Shown here piece after piece: positions 12,334 through 22,940 of a stretch of DNA of 64,000 nt. Made by a program: the position numbers and the translations under genes. The notes under the pieces were generated by a model. It was not told where the DNA came from. It was given only the letters and a program-made list of their open reading frames with translations, and ran no database searches. Within the stretch, counting starts at the first letter, position 1. Each line of letters starts with the position of its first letter. This DNA comes from Cycas panzhihuaensis (taxonomy: Eukaryota > Cycadophyta). The stretch covers positions 39,811,741-39,875,740 of the forward strand of contig CM041465.1 of assembly GCA_023213395.1 (NCBI GenBank), read 5' to 3'.

Positions 12334-12340
12334 TTATAAA
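11256..12340 (-). other. AT-rich leader with G-run clusters and TA microsatellite
   Basis: No coding signal is seen. Between 11440 and 11580 there are about five C-run blocks of the type ATAGTCCCCCTTAA; between 11950 and 12220 there are about five G-run blocks of the type TATAAGGGGGAGG. The series ends in G14 (12207-12220) and is followed by (TA)n at 12273-12331. Confidence 0.7.
12273..12331. repeat. (TA)n microsatellite
   Basis: An uninterrupted alternating TA tract of about 58 bp separates the AT-rich leader from the more GC-balanced segment to its right. Its length is likely polymorphic. Confidence 0.95.
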
Positions 12341-12607
12341 AAAATCGAAAAAGGAACGGACCCCATCGTTGTTTTTGAATTTTTAAAAGAAAGTTAAATT
12401 AAACGAAATTTTGGGATCTGAGGGGGGGGAGGGAAAGAACGAAAACCCTACCTAGTTGCTTGTATCGTGGCAGTGGAATTTTGTTGCATGTCTTCTTTCC
12501 AGATCGATATAGGACAACGAATGGATTCAACGTCTTTGCGGTGATGTCATTCCTCACACTATCATTCGTGAGCTTGCTCAAATCATTTCCGCGTAAGGTG
12601 TTAAAGG

Positions 12608-13060
12608 ATGCCCCCTATTCGAGCAAGGTCCCTAACACATTCAGGGTCTTTGTTCATCACTCTATTTCAATGTCAGCTTAAATTCGCATTAAACTTCATT
12701 TATCTTGGAGTACATGGCTTAATGTGTTGGATTTATTTAGGTTGGATATATAGGGAGTACAAATACCAATGTTTCTCTCTCATGTTCATGGCATGTATCA
12801 ACTTGAAAGCTTGGAAGCAAAGCCCTGCCCACATCTTGAGAACTGGACTTGGGTTTGTATGGAGGGGAACCCTATTAAAGGAGGCATCAGATCAACAAGG
12901 TATTTCAGTTGACTTTAAGGCATATGCATCTCTTTTGCAATAGTGTACCAAACAGGTTTTGTGGTTTGAAATAGGGCGGCAGCAAAGGTGTCCAAACAAA
13001 GGTAGCACAACAATGAGCAATCAATGGCCAGTCAAGAGATTACTCCTTTGTATCCTCAAT
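12608..13060 (+). pseudogene. Possible PPR-protein gene fragment inside the retroelement leader
   Basis: On the strand opposite to the host element, 12608-12943 reads open and ends with LKEASDQQGISVDFKAYASL, then LQ, a stop and C. The pattern 'Q-G-I-x-x-D-x-x-A/T-YASLLQxCT' followed by an I/E-GRQ segment is typical of plant PLS-class pentatricopeptide repeat proteins, which bind organellar RNA. The stop sits where Q would be expected (CAG to TAG). The segment is visibly less AT-rich than its flanks. It is probably a captured, decayed fragment. The identity rests on one repeat, so confidence is modest. Confidence 0.4.
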
Positions 13061-13072
13061 GATGGTAGGAAG

Positions 13073-13152
13073 GTATGTCTACAATTCACTGGCCAGACCA
13101 GGTCTCTTATTCAGACAAGATCTCCTAAACGATTAAAATCCCCCTTTTGCAG
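13073..13152 (+). other. Possible retained intron in the captured fragment
   Basis: AG|GTATGT at 13072/13073 is a consensus donor and CCCCCTTTTGCAG|G ending at 13152 a consensus acceptor, giving an 80-bp candidate intron. Removing it joins NDGRK to VLSHLNYL without a frame break. It is a sequence-pattern call only. Confidence 0.3.
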
Positions 13153-13238
13153 GTTCTCAGCCATCTCAACTACTTATAGAGGTGGGCACCGTTTGAGGTC
13201 ATACTCTCTGGCAGCAAGACGGGGACCTGATTACTAGG

Positions 13239-13920
13239 GTGCCAGTAGCAATGACGCCTTCTTCTATAGTAGACATTTCACTTCATTCAGTTGATATGTA
13301 TGATTCCTTGTATCCAATTCAACTAAGTCCAGAACCAGGAATAATTTCATTTAGATCCTCAGGCAGGAGTATACAACTGCAATTGCATGTCCAAGATTGG
13401 AGAGCATGCAAGTGGGAACCATGGTTGATGGTGTAGGTAGTCTAAGGTATGATCTCCCAAGTGGTGATTTTGGAAGTCATTTAAGCAATCTGGAATATGG
13501 AAGATGGTGCCAGGATCCAGTTCTGTATGGTTCTTTTCTACCATTCATAGTTTTTACTCCTCAATGTGCATAAGAGTAGGGGCTTTGGGAAGGTCCTGGA
13601 AGACCTTTCCATTCGAACATGAATGTGCCTACTAATATCTATGGCTATGGACTTGTTTCAGGGTATCCATTTTTTAATGCTTATGGTTATCTAATAGATT
13701 GAACTCAGGTATTTCTGGAAAAGAGGAAAGCAACTCTTATGAGTCTAATAGTGATGAATCTGAAGAAGATTTAAGAAGAAACCATTCATTAAACCTCCTC
13801 TAATGATAGTATGAAGAGTGGAAGGCCCATAAGCTGAAAGTGGAGAGCACTCAGCAATCTAAAGTTGGAAAGCCTAAAGCTGTTCCATGTGAGAAAGAAA
13901 GTAGTAGTGATGAAGAGGAA
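13239..13920 (+). pseudogene. Unrecognised plant gene fragment, + strand
   Basis: The + strand reads open as MTPSSIVDISLHSVDMYDSL (about 13251-13436), then continues in another frame (about 13343-13699) with VGSLRYDLPSGDFG, EYGRWCQDP and IYGYGLVSGYPFFNAYGYL. It ends in an acidic, Ser-rich region, YESNSDESEEDL, and ESSSDEEEYG up to 13920. The frame changes and adjacent stops show decay. I do not recognise the protein. It abuts the primer site of the host element and runs opposite to it, which suggests transduplication. Confidence 0.4.
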
Positions 13921-13936
13921 TATGGCCTTGATACCA

Positions 13937-14379
13937 TGTGAGAATAGGTACATAAACAATGTCATAGGATCACATGAACAGAAAAAACACAAGAAAGAAA
14001 CATTGCACAAGTACACATGGTTTGACAGGTGGAAAACCCCTTCTGGGGAAGAAAAACCACCTCCTAAAGCTAAATATTATTAATAAAATAGACTTATACA
14101 AAGACCTTGATAAATACCATCTACAAATACCAAACCAGCCTTTGAGATAGGCTTTAGACAGCCTCCTAGATTCTTAGAACCATCTCCTTAAATCTAGGAG
14201 AAGATATAAATAACAAGAGAGGTTCGTTGAAATGGGCAGTTGCGCATTTCAATGATCTTTCACATAATATTTAATTAAGTTCTAAACTCTAAACATTGGA
14301 ATCACTTAAATAATAATTTATATATGTGACTTAAATAAAACACAGGAAATAACATAAAGTAACATTAATAATCCTAACA
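13937..14379 (-). repeat. 5' LTR of the 6571-14379 element
   Basis: It begins TGTGAGAATAGG and ends TAACA, directly next to the primer site TGGTATCAAGGC (- strand, 13925-13936). It matches the left LTR along its length. Confidence 0.92.
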
Positions 14380-14561
14380 ATTCCAAAGAATTCTAGAATG
14401 CCCTTGCACCATTCTATTTGAATATCCTTTACATTGAACAAGGATATGTTAGGAAAATCATCTTCTATTCTGACTGCTTTGTCCTTATTTGATATTCTCA
14501 AGAGTTATTGAGGGACAACATGTGCTTTTCTTAATTTGACCATAATTTTGAACGCGAATTC

Positions 14562-15100
14562 TGTTAAACCTTATGTTTACATGTTAAGTATGTACTTTAT
14601 TCTTTTATTCTTTCATTCATTATTTTGTACTTTATGGGGTGATTAATCACTTAAGTGATAATGTGCACACCCACTTTCATCCTAATGACATAACATTATA
14701 ACTAAAGGGTCAAATGGACCCTTATGCATAGATGCATATCCCTCATGCATGACATGCAAGCCATGCATTGGATGTACCTTGGATGTTTGCCACTTGGAAA
14801 ACATCCAACGGTGTTAGGTAATCATAGTTACTCTATATATTGAGACCTCTCCTCATGTCTCATATGTAGAGTTAATGTGTAATGTTATGTTGCCATTTTA
14901 CTAATCAATTGGTATTCTTTGGAGTAGGACTAATTCCTCCTCTTAACATCTTGGTATTATCTTGCTTCCTTGATCTTGCTTATCTTAGTTTTTTGTTATT
15001 ATGTCATTTAGAACTAGAGGTGAACTATCTTTAAGATCTTGGCTTTATAGGTCTTAGGCACTTTAATCCTTTGACCTATTTTCACATTTGGTATCAGAGC
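14562..15100 (+). repeat. 5' LTR (14562-15086) and primer site of a truncated copia element
   Basis: The LTR begins TGTTAAACCTTATG, like the LTR at 26738, and ends TTTTCACA. Bases 15089-15100 are a perfect TGGTATCAGAGC primer site. Its TGAGACC block near 14850 is also seen at 2830 and 27000. The element continues only as a leader with no gag or pol. Confidence 0.8.
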
Positions 15101-15159
15101 AAGAGGAGACTAGTTCCCTTTGTTCTGAATTCTTCAACCTAGGGCATGACCAAGGAGTT

Positions 15160-15395
15160 AGATCATAATTGATAATAAGATTAAGGACAATATCATAATT
15201 AAGAATCATAACCAAAGGACTATGATTATAATCAGTAACACAACTAGGAACCATGATCATAGTCAAGACTACAACTAGGAAGCGCGATTATAGTTAAAAG
15301 TATGATCAAGAACTATGATCACAATTAGAAGTATAATCAAGAGCCATAATTGTAATTCAGAGTATGAATAAGGACTTAGATTGTGATTAAGACTC
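15160..15395 (+). repeat. 31-bp minisatellite in the leader
   Basis: Five consecutive units of exactly 31 bp start at 15241, 15272, 15303, 15334 and 15365. Their pattern is like YAAYYAAGARCYATGATYRT followed by AATYARAAGTA. Looser, longer units precede them from about 15160. The core ATGATCAT is near-palindromic. Divergence between units indicates age. Confidence 0.85.
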
Positions 15396-15955
15396 TAAGT
15401 AAGTAATGAATTATAGTTAAATATGATTATCCACATATATTACTAGATAGTTAATTAAATTCTATTATAATAAAAATAGTCTTTCTTATGTATAAAATGA
15501 ATACTTATGAATAGGGGACATGTTCTAGTTTAGGGATTTCCTCTCTTTTCTTGTTGTAATGGCTAATAGTTGACTTCTCTATTGTAGCGACTCTCCATCT
15601 TATACTATTTTTGGGGTTCCATCCAGTTGTGATAGAACTAGTTGCAATGCCCTCTTTTATAAAGAAAGAAGTTGTTTATTTGCATTCCCCAAGTTGGTAT
15701 GTAGGTTTTCTAATTACATGTCCTATGATATCTAGTTTTCTTGGTTAATTTGCATGAGTAGATAGAAAAACACATACCTCATATCACATAAACTAATATT
15801 TTGAAACCTTAGTATATCAAATCTATGTGTTTCAACATTTTAAAAATCGAATCAACATGTTTAAAAGTCACAAAAGTTGAACAAGGCTTTTTTAGAAAGC
15901 CACAATTGCCCAGAAAGGGCATATTTCCTTTTCAAATTTGAATTAAAAAGAGGTA
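15396..15955. other. Leader remnant without recognisable genes
   Basis: AT-rich sequence with no coding similarity that I recognise. It ends at AACTC (15956-15960), the target site of the next element, and resumes at 26432. Confidence 0.4.
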
Positions 15956-15960
15956 AACTC

Positions 15961-16193
15961 TATTAAAATAAGGTAGAATGACTTCTTTAACTATTCAGAA
16001 AAGATGACTTGAGATTCATTTGGAGACTATGTCTCTATAAATACAAGATAGTACCATGACCGTTACAAAGAGTGAGAAGTAACTGACAATTCTGGAGATG
16101 ACAAGTGTCACAAGCTGTGATGTTGGTTACTTTAGAAAGGGTATGTATATTACCCCTTTAATTGTCCTAGAGATAACACATTATATTCTAACA
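15961..16193 (-). repeat. 3' LTR of the 15961-26426 element
   Basis: It matches 26194-26426 base for base with scattered transitions, for example the shared TCATTTGGAGACTAT and GAGTGAGAAGTAACTGA. The left terminal dinucleotide is TA instead of TG. Confidence 0.93.
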
Positions 16194-16235
16194 CCCTCTC
16201 TTAATGTGTTATCTCTTTCAGTCCTAGTTTATTTC

Positions 16236-16570
16236 TTAGAATTGGAGTCTATCTTTTTTCAGAGGCTTTGTCATTAGATCTGCTACTTGTTCTGTAGTGG
16301 GATAATATTTAAGTTCAATTTCTTTGTTATGAACTTTCTCTCTTATGAAGTGATGATGTACTTCTATATGTTTTGTCCTAACATGTAGGGTTGGGATTTT
16401 GGTTAGCTTGATGGTGTTTTGATTGTCATAATACATAGTTATTTCTTGATCTTATTATTGTTCTATTTTAGCTAGAAGTTGATGTAACCAAATTGTTTCA
16501 CAAGTTGTTGTTACTGCTACCTTAAACTTAGTTTCAGTTGATGATAATGCAACTATATATTACTTCTTAC
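16236..16570 (-). pseudogene. Copia RNase H 3' part, split by insertion
   Basis: The open piece 16236-16436 reads YYDNQNTIKLTKIP, RTKHIEVHHHFIRE and EQVADLMTKPL, the C-terminal signature of copia pol. It corresponds closely to the frame at 21316-21570 of the inserted element, so the two are relatives. The rest of the domain resumes at 21823 on the far side of the insertion. Confidence 0.9.
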
Positions 16571-16801
16571 TGTTGAGATATAATGTTTTATCTAGGATAG
16601 AAAGGGGGGTCATGTTAGACCCACCCATAAATGTACTCATGAGATCATGCCACTTGGCAGAATCTAAGTGATCGGTTACATTAGTAGGTTGTAACCATCA
16701 CATAACTCTTGTGTATTTAAACAAATTGAATCTCAATAGAACAATGTACATTCTTTCCTCTGTCAACTTTTTGCTCTGGTTTTTCAACATGGTATCAGAG
16801 C
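16571..16801 (+). repeat. 5' LTR (16571-16789) and primer site
   Basis: It runs from TGTTGAGATATAATG to TTTTTCAACA. The perfect initiator-tRNA-Met primer site starts at the very next base (16790). The compact 219-bp LTR contains GTGTATTTAAACAAATTG, a possible TATA region. Confidence 0.97.
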
Positions 16802-17459
16802 AGGCCCATTTAATCCGATCCCTCTTCTTCTAGTGAATTCCTTCTATCAAATTATCTGAGTCAAGAGTGAAAAAGAAGATAAAAGTAGTAGATAGTCCTT
16901 TGAAAGTTAAAGATCACAGTTTCTTGATTGCGGCAACCGTATGGACACATTTTAATTGTACGGACGGTAAAATTTCAAAGTACTCGGATCGAAGCGAAAA
17001 TTTGTGGGGAGGTAGATCTGAAGATGCTGAGCATACTTTTCTTCTGGAGTGAGTCCGTCTGAGGTCATTTTGTAGGCCAAAAATCCCCCGAACCAGTCCG
17101 CACATTTTTCAAGAGATTTTCTCAGAAATCTCATCGATTTGCACTGTATCAGGTAAAATCATCCCAAATCTTACGTAGTGATGCTTCAAGTTTGCAACTT
17201 GATTCGAAGGATTTAATTCAGTAATTTTTTAGATTTTCTCTCAAATCTAAAATTTGCCCTAGCCGCCGTTTTCTATTCAAACCCAGATTTCTCTTGTTTG
17301 AGAAAGAATTTTGAGAATCCATCTTCAGATCCCGAACGGCGCCTGAGATACCTACATTTTGAGGTGCATTTCATTTTTGGCCGTACAAATAGGGTTTTGT
17401 ATGGAATTCCGTATAGTTGTACGGACAGGCCTCTAGAACAGGTTTTAACCTAAAAAAAT
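16802..17459 (+). other. Leader of the young copia element
   Basis: 658 bp between primer site and gag ATG. It is less AT-rich than the flanks, with repeated GTACGGAC / CCGTA motifs (about 16938, 16961, 17381, 17419). No gene is seen. Similar GTACG motifs occur in the leader of the relative (26018-26045). Confidence 0.6.
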
Positions 17460-18110
17460 ATGTCTTCCTCTCTCATCACTATGTCTGAACCAGAAAAATT
17501 GACTGGTTCAAATTACCATGTGTGGAAAATTAAAATGGAAACCATTATGAGAATGAAAAATGCCTGGGAAATCACTGAAGGGACAGAGAAATGTCCACCC
17601 ACTGGTGATGACAAGTTGGGAAGTTGGATCGAAAGGAACAACATGGGTAGTCTCATTTTAAAAATGTCTATTTCAGATTCTGTTCTCATTTATGTCGAAA
17701 AATTGAATGAGGCTTTTGAAATCTGGAAATGTTTGGAGAATTTATACAGGCAAAAGAACAAGGCAAGAATAATTGCACTCAAAGAGGAGCTGTATAAACT
17801 TCACATGAAGGAAAATGAAGAAGTAGAAGATTTCATGCATAAAATCATCACTATGAGAAATAATCTCTTGAGTGCTGGAGGCATAATATCCAAACAAGAT
17901 CTTGTAGAAATTGTAATGGCAAGACTGTCAAAGTCATTTGATACAATTGTCAACACCATCACCGATAGTGATAGGCTAGACAAATTAACATTTGATGAAT
18001 TAACAGGTCTGCTGCTGAGACAGGAACAAAGAAACAAAAGATACGAAAACATGACAGAATTGGAGGATGCATTTGCATCCAGACTGAATCTCGGGCCAAG
18101 AGGAAGATAA
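17460..18110 (+). pseudogene. Copia gag (UBN2-type), nearly intact
   Basis: A 216-residue frame starts at the ATG at 17460 and matches copia Gag: LTGSNYHVWKIKMETIM near the N-terminus, then WKCLENLYRQKN and LHMKENEEVEDFMHKI. It would form the virus-like particle. It stops at a TAA (18108-18110) where the frame otherwise continues in register through a Gly/Arg-rich segment, two zinc knuckles and protease. The stop is therefore most likely a mutated CAA rather than the natural end. Confidence 0.9.
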
Positions 18111-18722
18111 CAATTTCGAGGACCAAACAGAATGCCAGATTCTAGAGGACGAGGACGCTGGTCAAACTCCAGAGGGCGAGGACGCAGCAGAGAAAATAGA
18201 ATATGTTACAACTGTGGACGAACTGGACATTTCGCCAGTAATTGCAGAATCTTTGACATATGCTACTACTGCGGATAAAGTGGACACTACCCATATCAGT
18301 GTCCACAAAGAAGAAGTGAAATTTATAAAGGAAAATGACCTATTGGTGGATACATCAAAGAAAAGGAAGAAGAAGAAGAAGAAGAGGAAACGACCTTCAT
18401 CACAGCGTTGGTTACATGAATAAAAGACAAAGACATATGGTACATAGACTCAGGAGCTTCTAAACACATAACAAGTCGGGAAGAATGGTTTCAAACCATG
18501 AATCCATACAATATGGACAAATCAGTGGAGCTGGGTGACAAGTATTCCCTTAACATAAAAGGGATTGGAACTATTTCTGTAAACCTGAATGGAAATGAAA
18601 GAAAAATTGGAAATGTTCTGTTTGTACCAGATCTGAAGATGAATCTTCTCTCTTTCTCAACTAAGCAAAAGGGGTTGAGAACCATTTTTGATGAAGAAGG
18701 AATTGCCACATTTTGGACATGA
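18111..18722 (+). pseudogene. Gag zinc knuckles and protease in the gag frame, with stops
   Basis: In the same frame as gag, two CX2CX4HX4C knuckles occur: CYNCGRTGHFASNC (18204-18245) and CYYCG, stop, SGHYPYQC (18261-18302). A run of Glu follows, then WYIDSGASKHITSREEWF with the intact protease DSGA (Asp codon 18447-18449). In-frame stops fall at 18276, 18336 and 18417, at positions explained by CAA to TAA or CGA to TGA changes. The frame ends at 18722 in a small frameshifted region before integrase. Confidence 0.9.
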
Positions 18723-18758
18723 AAAAGATGGGAAGATTGTTGGAAAAGGGTCGATGCA

Positions 18759-19406
18759 ATGACCTTTACAAACTTCACAAACCACCTGCTTCCTTGCTTG
18801 GAAGAAAAAGCTTGTACTGCTCTTAAATCTAATAATAAAGTATGGCATTTAAGGTATGGACATCTCTCAATTGACATACTTAAACATATGGAAAAGTTAG
18901 AAATGGTAAATGATTTGCCTAATATTTCTTCAGATACATTTGTTTGTAAAGGTTGTCAACTTGGGAAACAATATAGACTTCCTTTTATGGAAAGCACTTG
19001 GAAATCTCAGTCCAAATTAGAATTGATACACACAGACATCTGTGGTCCAATTTCACCTCTGTCAATTAATGGATGCAGATATTTCTTAACTTTCATTGAT
19101 GACTTCACTCGAAAGGTATGGGTATATTTTTTACATAATAAATCAGAAGTCTTTGAAATATTTAAAGAATTTAAGGCAAAAATTGAGTTGGAATCAGGAA
19201 TGAAAATCAAATGCATCAGGTCAGATGGAGGAGGACAATATTTGTCAAACGAGTTTCTAAATCACTGCAAGTACAGAGGAATTCGTAGACAAGTTACAAC
19301 TCCTTATACTCCTCAATCAAATGGAGTAGCTGAGAGAAAGAATAGAACTTTGATGGTAATGGCTCGAAGCATGATGTATGGAACAAAAATATCCAAGACA
19401 TATTAG
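18759..19406 (+). pseudogene. Copia integrase, catalytic residues intact
   Basis: It carries the HHCC zinc finger (WHLRYGHLSID, then CKGCQLGKQ), HTDICGPISP (first Asp), RSDGGGQYLSNEF (second Asp) and NGVAERKNRTL (Glu). All three catalytic acids are therefore present. The frame breaks near 19406; about 130 bp with a frameshift lead into the C-terminal linker. Integrase would insert the cDNA, here making 5-bp duplications. Confidence 0.92.
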
Positions 19407-19533
19407 GTATAACAAGACAAAGATGCTATTTGATAAATGCAGTCCAACCGAACATTAAAGAACATCACTCCGGAAGAAGCTTGAATGTAAACCTGATGTA
19501 AGTCTTCTTAAAGTATTTGGTAGTCAAGCATTT

Positions 19534-19965
19534 GTGCATATTCCTAATAAAAGAAGATCCAAATTAGATGCAAAAAGCATAGAATGTGTCTTGATAGGAT
19601 ACAGTAAAAATTCAAAGGCATATAAGTGCATAGATCCAAAAATAAATAGAATCTATGTAAGTAGAGATATCATCTTTAATGAAGATAGTTTAGATGAATC
19701 TTCACAAATTAATGTAATAGAGAATGAAAAGGAACACGAAACTGCCAAACACAGAGTAATGCAAGAAGATGAGGAAGAAAATCGGTTAGAAATAACTTCA
19801 GAAGATCAAGAAACAGAAAAAGGAAATGATCTAGAAATCACTTCTGAAGAAGGACAAGCTGATTCATTGTCACCAATCAGTCAGGGAGACACCATTGAAA
19901 AGGAAGGTCCATCGTCATCAACTGGTCAGGGAAACACAGTCGAAAAGGAAGGTCCACAGAAATAA
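19534..19965 (+). pseudogene. Integrase C-terminal linker
   Basis: A 143-residue piece starts with IPNKRRSKLDAKSIECVLIG and YSKNSKAYKCIDP, a conserved copia integrase C-terminal motif, then becomes acidic with two near-repeats of SxGQGxTxEKEGP at its end. A TAA at 19963-19965 separates it from reverse transcriptase in the same frame. Confidence 0.85.
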
Positions 19966-19971
19966 AAGAAA

Positions 19972-20835
19972 TTGCCAAAATGGTATATCAAAACTGTTGA
20001 AGAAGGAAATATATTAGAACAGAAAATGCGAGAGCAAAGGCCAAAAGCTCTTCTAAGCAAGGTTGAACCACAGAATTTTGAAGAAGCAAAAGATCATTTA
20101 AAATGGAGAGAAGCAATGGACAATGAAATAAATTCAATCAAGAAGAATCAAACATGGGAATTAGTGGAACTACCTGCTAATAAATCCACTGTGAACTACA
20201 AATGGGTCTACAAAACAAAGAGAGGAGTCGATGGCAAAATTGAGAAACACAAAGCAAGGTTAGTTGCGAAGGGATACACCCAAACTACGGGCATATATTT
20301 TGATGAGACTTTCTCTCCAGTAGCAAAGATGAACACAGTAAGGACAGTAATAGCCTTGGCTGCTGCCCAAGGTTGGGGAATCTCTCAGATGGATGTAAAG
20401 AGTGCATTCCTAAACGGTGAACCAGAAGAAGAGGTTTATATGCAACAACCAGATGGATATGCAGAACAGGGAAAAGAAAATCTAGTCTGCAAATTGAAAA
20501 AGGCTTTGTATGGTCTAAAACAAGCACCGCGTGCCTGGTATGCAAAACTAGATCACTTTCTTAAAGAAAATAAATTTATTCGGTGTAACGCAGACTCCAG
20601 TCTGTACATAAGAAAAACAAACAATAAGATAATAATAATTGTTGTTTATGTGGATGATATACTTCTTACTAGGAATGATGTAGAAGGAATCACGTGGATC
20701 AAAAGTCAACTTCAGCAGAAATTTGAAATGACAGATTTGGGTTCACTAAATTATTACTTGGGACTGGAGATAGGTCAACACCAAAACTACATAACTTTCT
20801 CCCAAAGCAACTACATCAAAAATCTGCTTGTTTGA
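19972..20835 (+). pseudogene. Copia reverse transcriptase, YVDD intact
   Basis: A 287-residue frame has the full RT series: [66 protein letters not shown] and the active site YVDDILL (20647-20658). FEMTDLGSLNYYLGLEIG follows. A TGA ends it where relatives read R (CGA to TGA). This is the best preserved RT in the window and is disabled only by nonsense changes around it. Confidence 0.93.
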
Positions 20836-21570
20836 TTCCAGATGGAGAATTGCAATCCATGCACCACCCCCATGGAAACAAATTACGATCTGACAGTAGA
20901 TAGTATGGAAAAAGATGCAGATGTTACCACATGCAGCAAATGATTGGAAGTCGATTTATCGGCGGACTACCGAACGACATATCCTACTCAGTAGGACTAA
21001 TATCAAGATATATGCAGAATCCAAAGCTGAGACACTGGCAAGCCGCAAAAAGAATTTTGAGATATCTCAAAGGAACAACAGATCTCAAATTAGTATATTC
21101 AAGGGGGCATCCAATCAAAATAATAGGGTATTGCGATTCAGACTGGGTAGGTGACAAAGAACAAAGGAAATCCACAAGTGGATATTGTTTCTTCTTAGGA
21201 GCTTTAGCAATCTCATGGTGCAGTAAGAAACAAGCAACAGTGGCTCTCTCCTCTCTGAGCGAGAATATAAAGCGACCACATCGCAACTCCGTGAAGCCAT
21301 CCGTTAAGACAACTCTTGCTTGATTTGAATCAACAGCAGAAAGAAGCAACTTCTCTAAAGTGTGACAACCAAAGTGCCATCAAGCTAACCAAAAATCCAA
21401 TTCTACATGTAAGAACAAAACATATTGAAGTTCATCATCACTTTATAAGAGAAAAAGTGCAGAACAAAGAGATAGACTTAGAATACTGCCCGACATCTGA
21501 ACAAGTTGCAGATCTTCTGACAAAACCTCTTGGGAGAGAAAGGCTCAGATATTTGAGAGACAAGATTTGA
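20836..21570 (+). pseudogene. Copia RNase H with frameshifts
   Basis: After the RT stop the frame reads MENCNPCTTPMETNYDL, shifts near 20930, then reads LISRYMQNPKLRHWQAAKRI, YCDSDWVGDKEQRKSTSGYC and ALSSLSE. It shifts again near 21270-21316 and ends with KCDNQSAIKLTKNP, HIEVHHHFIRE and EQVADLLTKPLGRE. This is a typical copia RNase H with two frame breaks. Confidence 0.9.
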
Positions 21571-21598
21571 CTTTTAGAGATAAAACATTAAGAGGGGG

Positions 21599-21817
21599 TG
21601 TTGAGATATAATGTTTTATCTAGGATAGAAAGGGGGGTCATGTTAGACCCACCCATAAATGTACTCATGAGATCATGCCACTTGGCAGAATCTGAGTGAT
21701 CTGTTACATTAGTAGGTTGTAAACATTACATAACTCTTGTGTATTTAAACAAATTGAATCTCAATAGAACAATGTACATTCTTTCCTCTGTCAACTTTTT
21801 GCTCTGGTTTTTCAACA
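21599..21817 (+). repeat. 3' LTR of the young copia element
   Basis: It is identical to 16571-16789 except at four positions, all in the middle (around 21695-21730). It directly follows the polypurine tract and is followed by CTTAC. Confidence 0.97.
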
Positions 21818-21822
21818 CTTAC

Positions 21823-22940
21823 TGCTCCATGAGATTGCAATAGTCCTTAAGAAAAAATAGTATCCACTTGTGGATTTTTTTTACTCCTTGTCTCCTATTT
21901 AGTTAGAATCACAAAATCTAATAAGGGTTGCTGGACCTTTTGAGTAGATTAGACTCAGATCTTTTGTCCCTTATAAGTATCTTAATATTATTTGAGATAC
22001 TTTTCAATGTTTTATTTTGGGTTCTGACATGTATCTAGAAATCATTCTTACTAAATATAATATATCTGGTCGAGTAGTTGTGAGATATATCAAGGTCTCA
22101 TCTAGTTGTATGTATAATGTGACATCTACTGCTTGTTCCTCATTCGCTGCTACTAGATCACAATTAACTTCCATTAGAGTTACACAAGGATTACAATCTT
22201 CCATTTGAAATTTTATTAGCATATCTCTTATGTATTTCCTTTGTGAAACTGAAATGTGGTTATGTTCTTGAGTTACCTCTAGTCCTAAATAATAATTTAA
22301 GAGACTTAGATCTATCATTTTAAACCTTTTTCTAAGTTCTTATTTTATGTTTTTTATTGATTCTTCGTTGTTTCTAGTAAGAATCATGCCATCTACATAG
22401 ATAACAATTACTATGAGTAGCCCATCTCTTTTTCTTGTATATAACTTGAGTCTAAATTACTTCTTTGAAACCCATTTTGGCATAGGTGTTGATCCAGTTT
22501 TGTATACCAAACTTGAGGAGCTTGCTTTAGCCCATATAAAGCCTTCTTTAGATTACATACTAGATGCTCTTGTCCTTATTTTATGTATCCTTTAGGTTGT
22601 GTCATGTAAACATCCTCTTTAAGTTCTCCATTCAAAAAAGCACTTTTTACATCAAGCTAAAAAAATTTCTATTTAGTTATAACTGCTAAGCAATGATTGT
22701 CCTTACCGTGTTCATCTTGGCCATTGGTAAGAAGGTTTTTTTAAAATCTATGCCAGTCGTTTGTGTATATCCTTTTGTTACAAGTCAAGCTTTGTATTTT
22801 TTGACTTCACCATTTGCTCCTTCCTTGATTTTATAGATCTACTTGCAGTTGACTGTGGGCTTGTTTAGAGGTAGATTTACTAACTTCTATGTTTGATTTT
22901 TTACTATTGAGTCTATTGCAGACCTCCAATCTGACATATA
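21823..22940 (-). pseudogene. RNase H and reverse transcriptase of the interrupted relative
   Basis: This continues the gene cut at 16570. The piece 22004-22318 reads MIDLSLLNYYLGLEVTQ, FQMEDCNPCVTLMEVN and RMISRYMSEP. The active site at 22388-22399 reads YVDG, so the second catalytic Asp is replaced by Gly. Upstream fragments near 22600-22860 correspond to the LNGEPEEEVYM and YKWVYK regions. Stops are frequent. Confidence 0.85.

Larger units (their letters stand above)
6571..14379 (-). mobile_element. Complete Ty1/copia element with an enlarged leader
   Basis: Two related LTRs (6571-7021 and 13937-14379) enclose a - strand copia element. The target duplication is near-perfect: ATTCT (6566-6570) against ATTCC (14380-14384). 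Primer site TGGTATCAAGGC lies on the - strand at 13925-13936 and polypurine tract AAAAGGGGA on the - strand at 7022-7030. In transcription order: leader, gag, protease, integrase, reverse transcriptase, RNase H. All frames carry stops. The 2.67-kb leader is unusually long and holds foreign-looking sequence. Confidence 0.93.
16571..21817 (+). mobile_element. Young complete Ty1/copia element nested in its relative
   Basis: LTRs of 219 bp (16571-16789 and 21599-21817) differ at only four positions and are flanked by a perfect CTTAC duplication (16566-16570 and 21818-21822). A perfect primer site TGGTATCAGAGC is at 16790-16801 and a polypurine tract AAGAGGGGG at 21590-21598. The total of 5,247 bp is a normal autonomous copia length. 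Gag, protease, integrase, RT and RNase H are all present and easy to read, but carry several stops and at least two frameshifts. It is the youngest element in the window by LTR divergence. Confidence 0.98.

Noticed and set aside
12399-12581. - strand reading frame in the foreign-looking leader segment
   Set aside because: It overlaps an equally open + strand frame and has no recognisable motif; I could not choose between them.
18214-18423. Lys-rich open frame (DTSKKRKKKKKKRKR) suggesting a small basic protein
   Set aside because: It is an out-of-frame reading of the Gag zinc knuckles and the Glu-rich linker of the young copia element.
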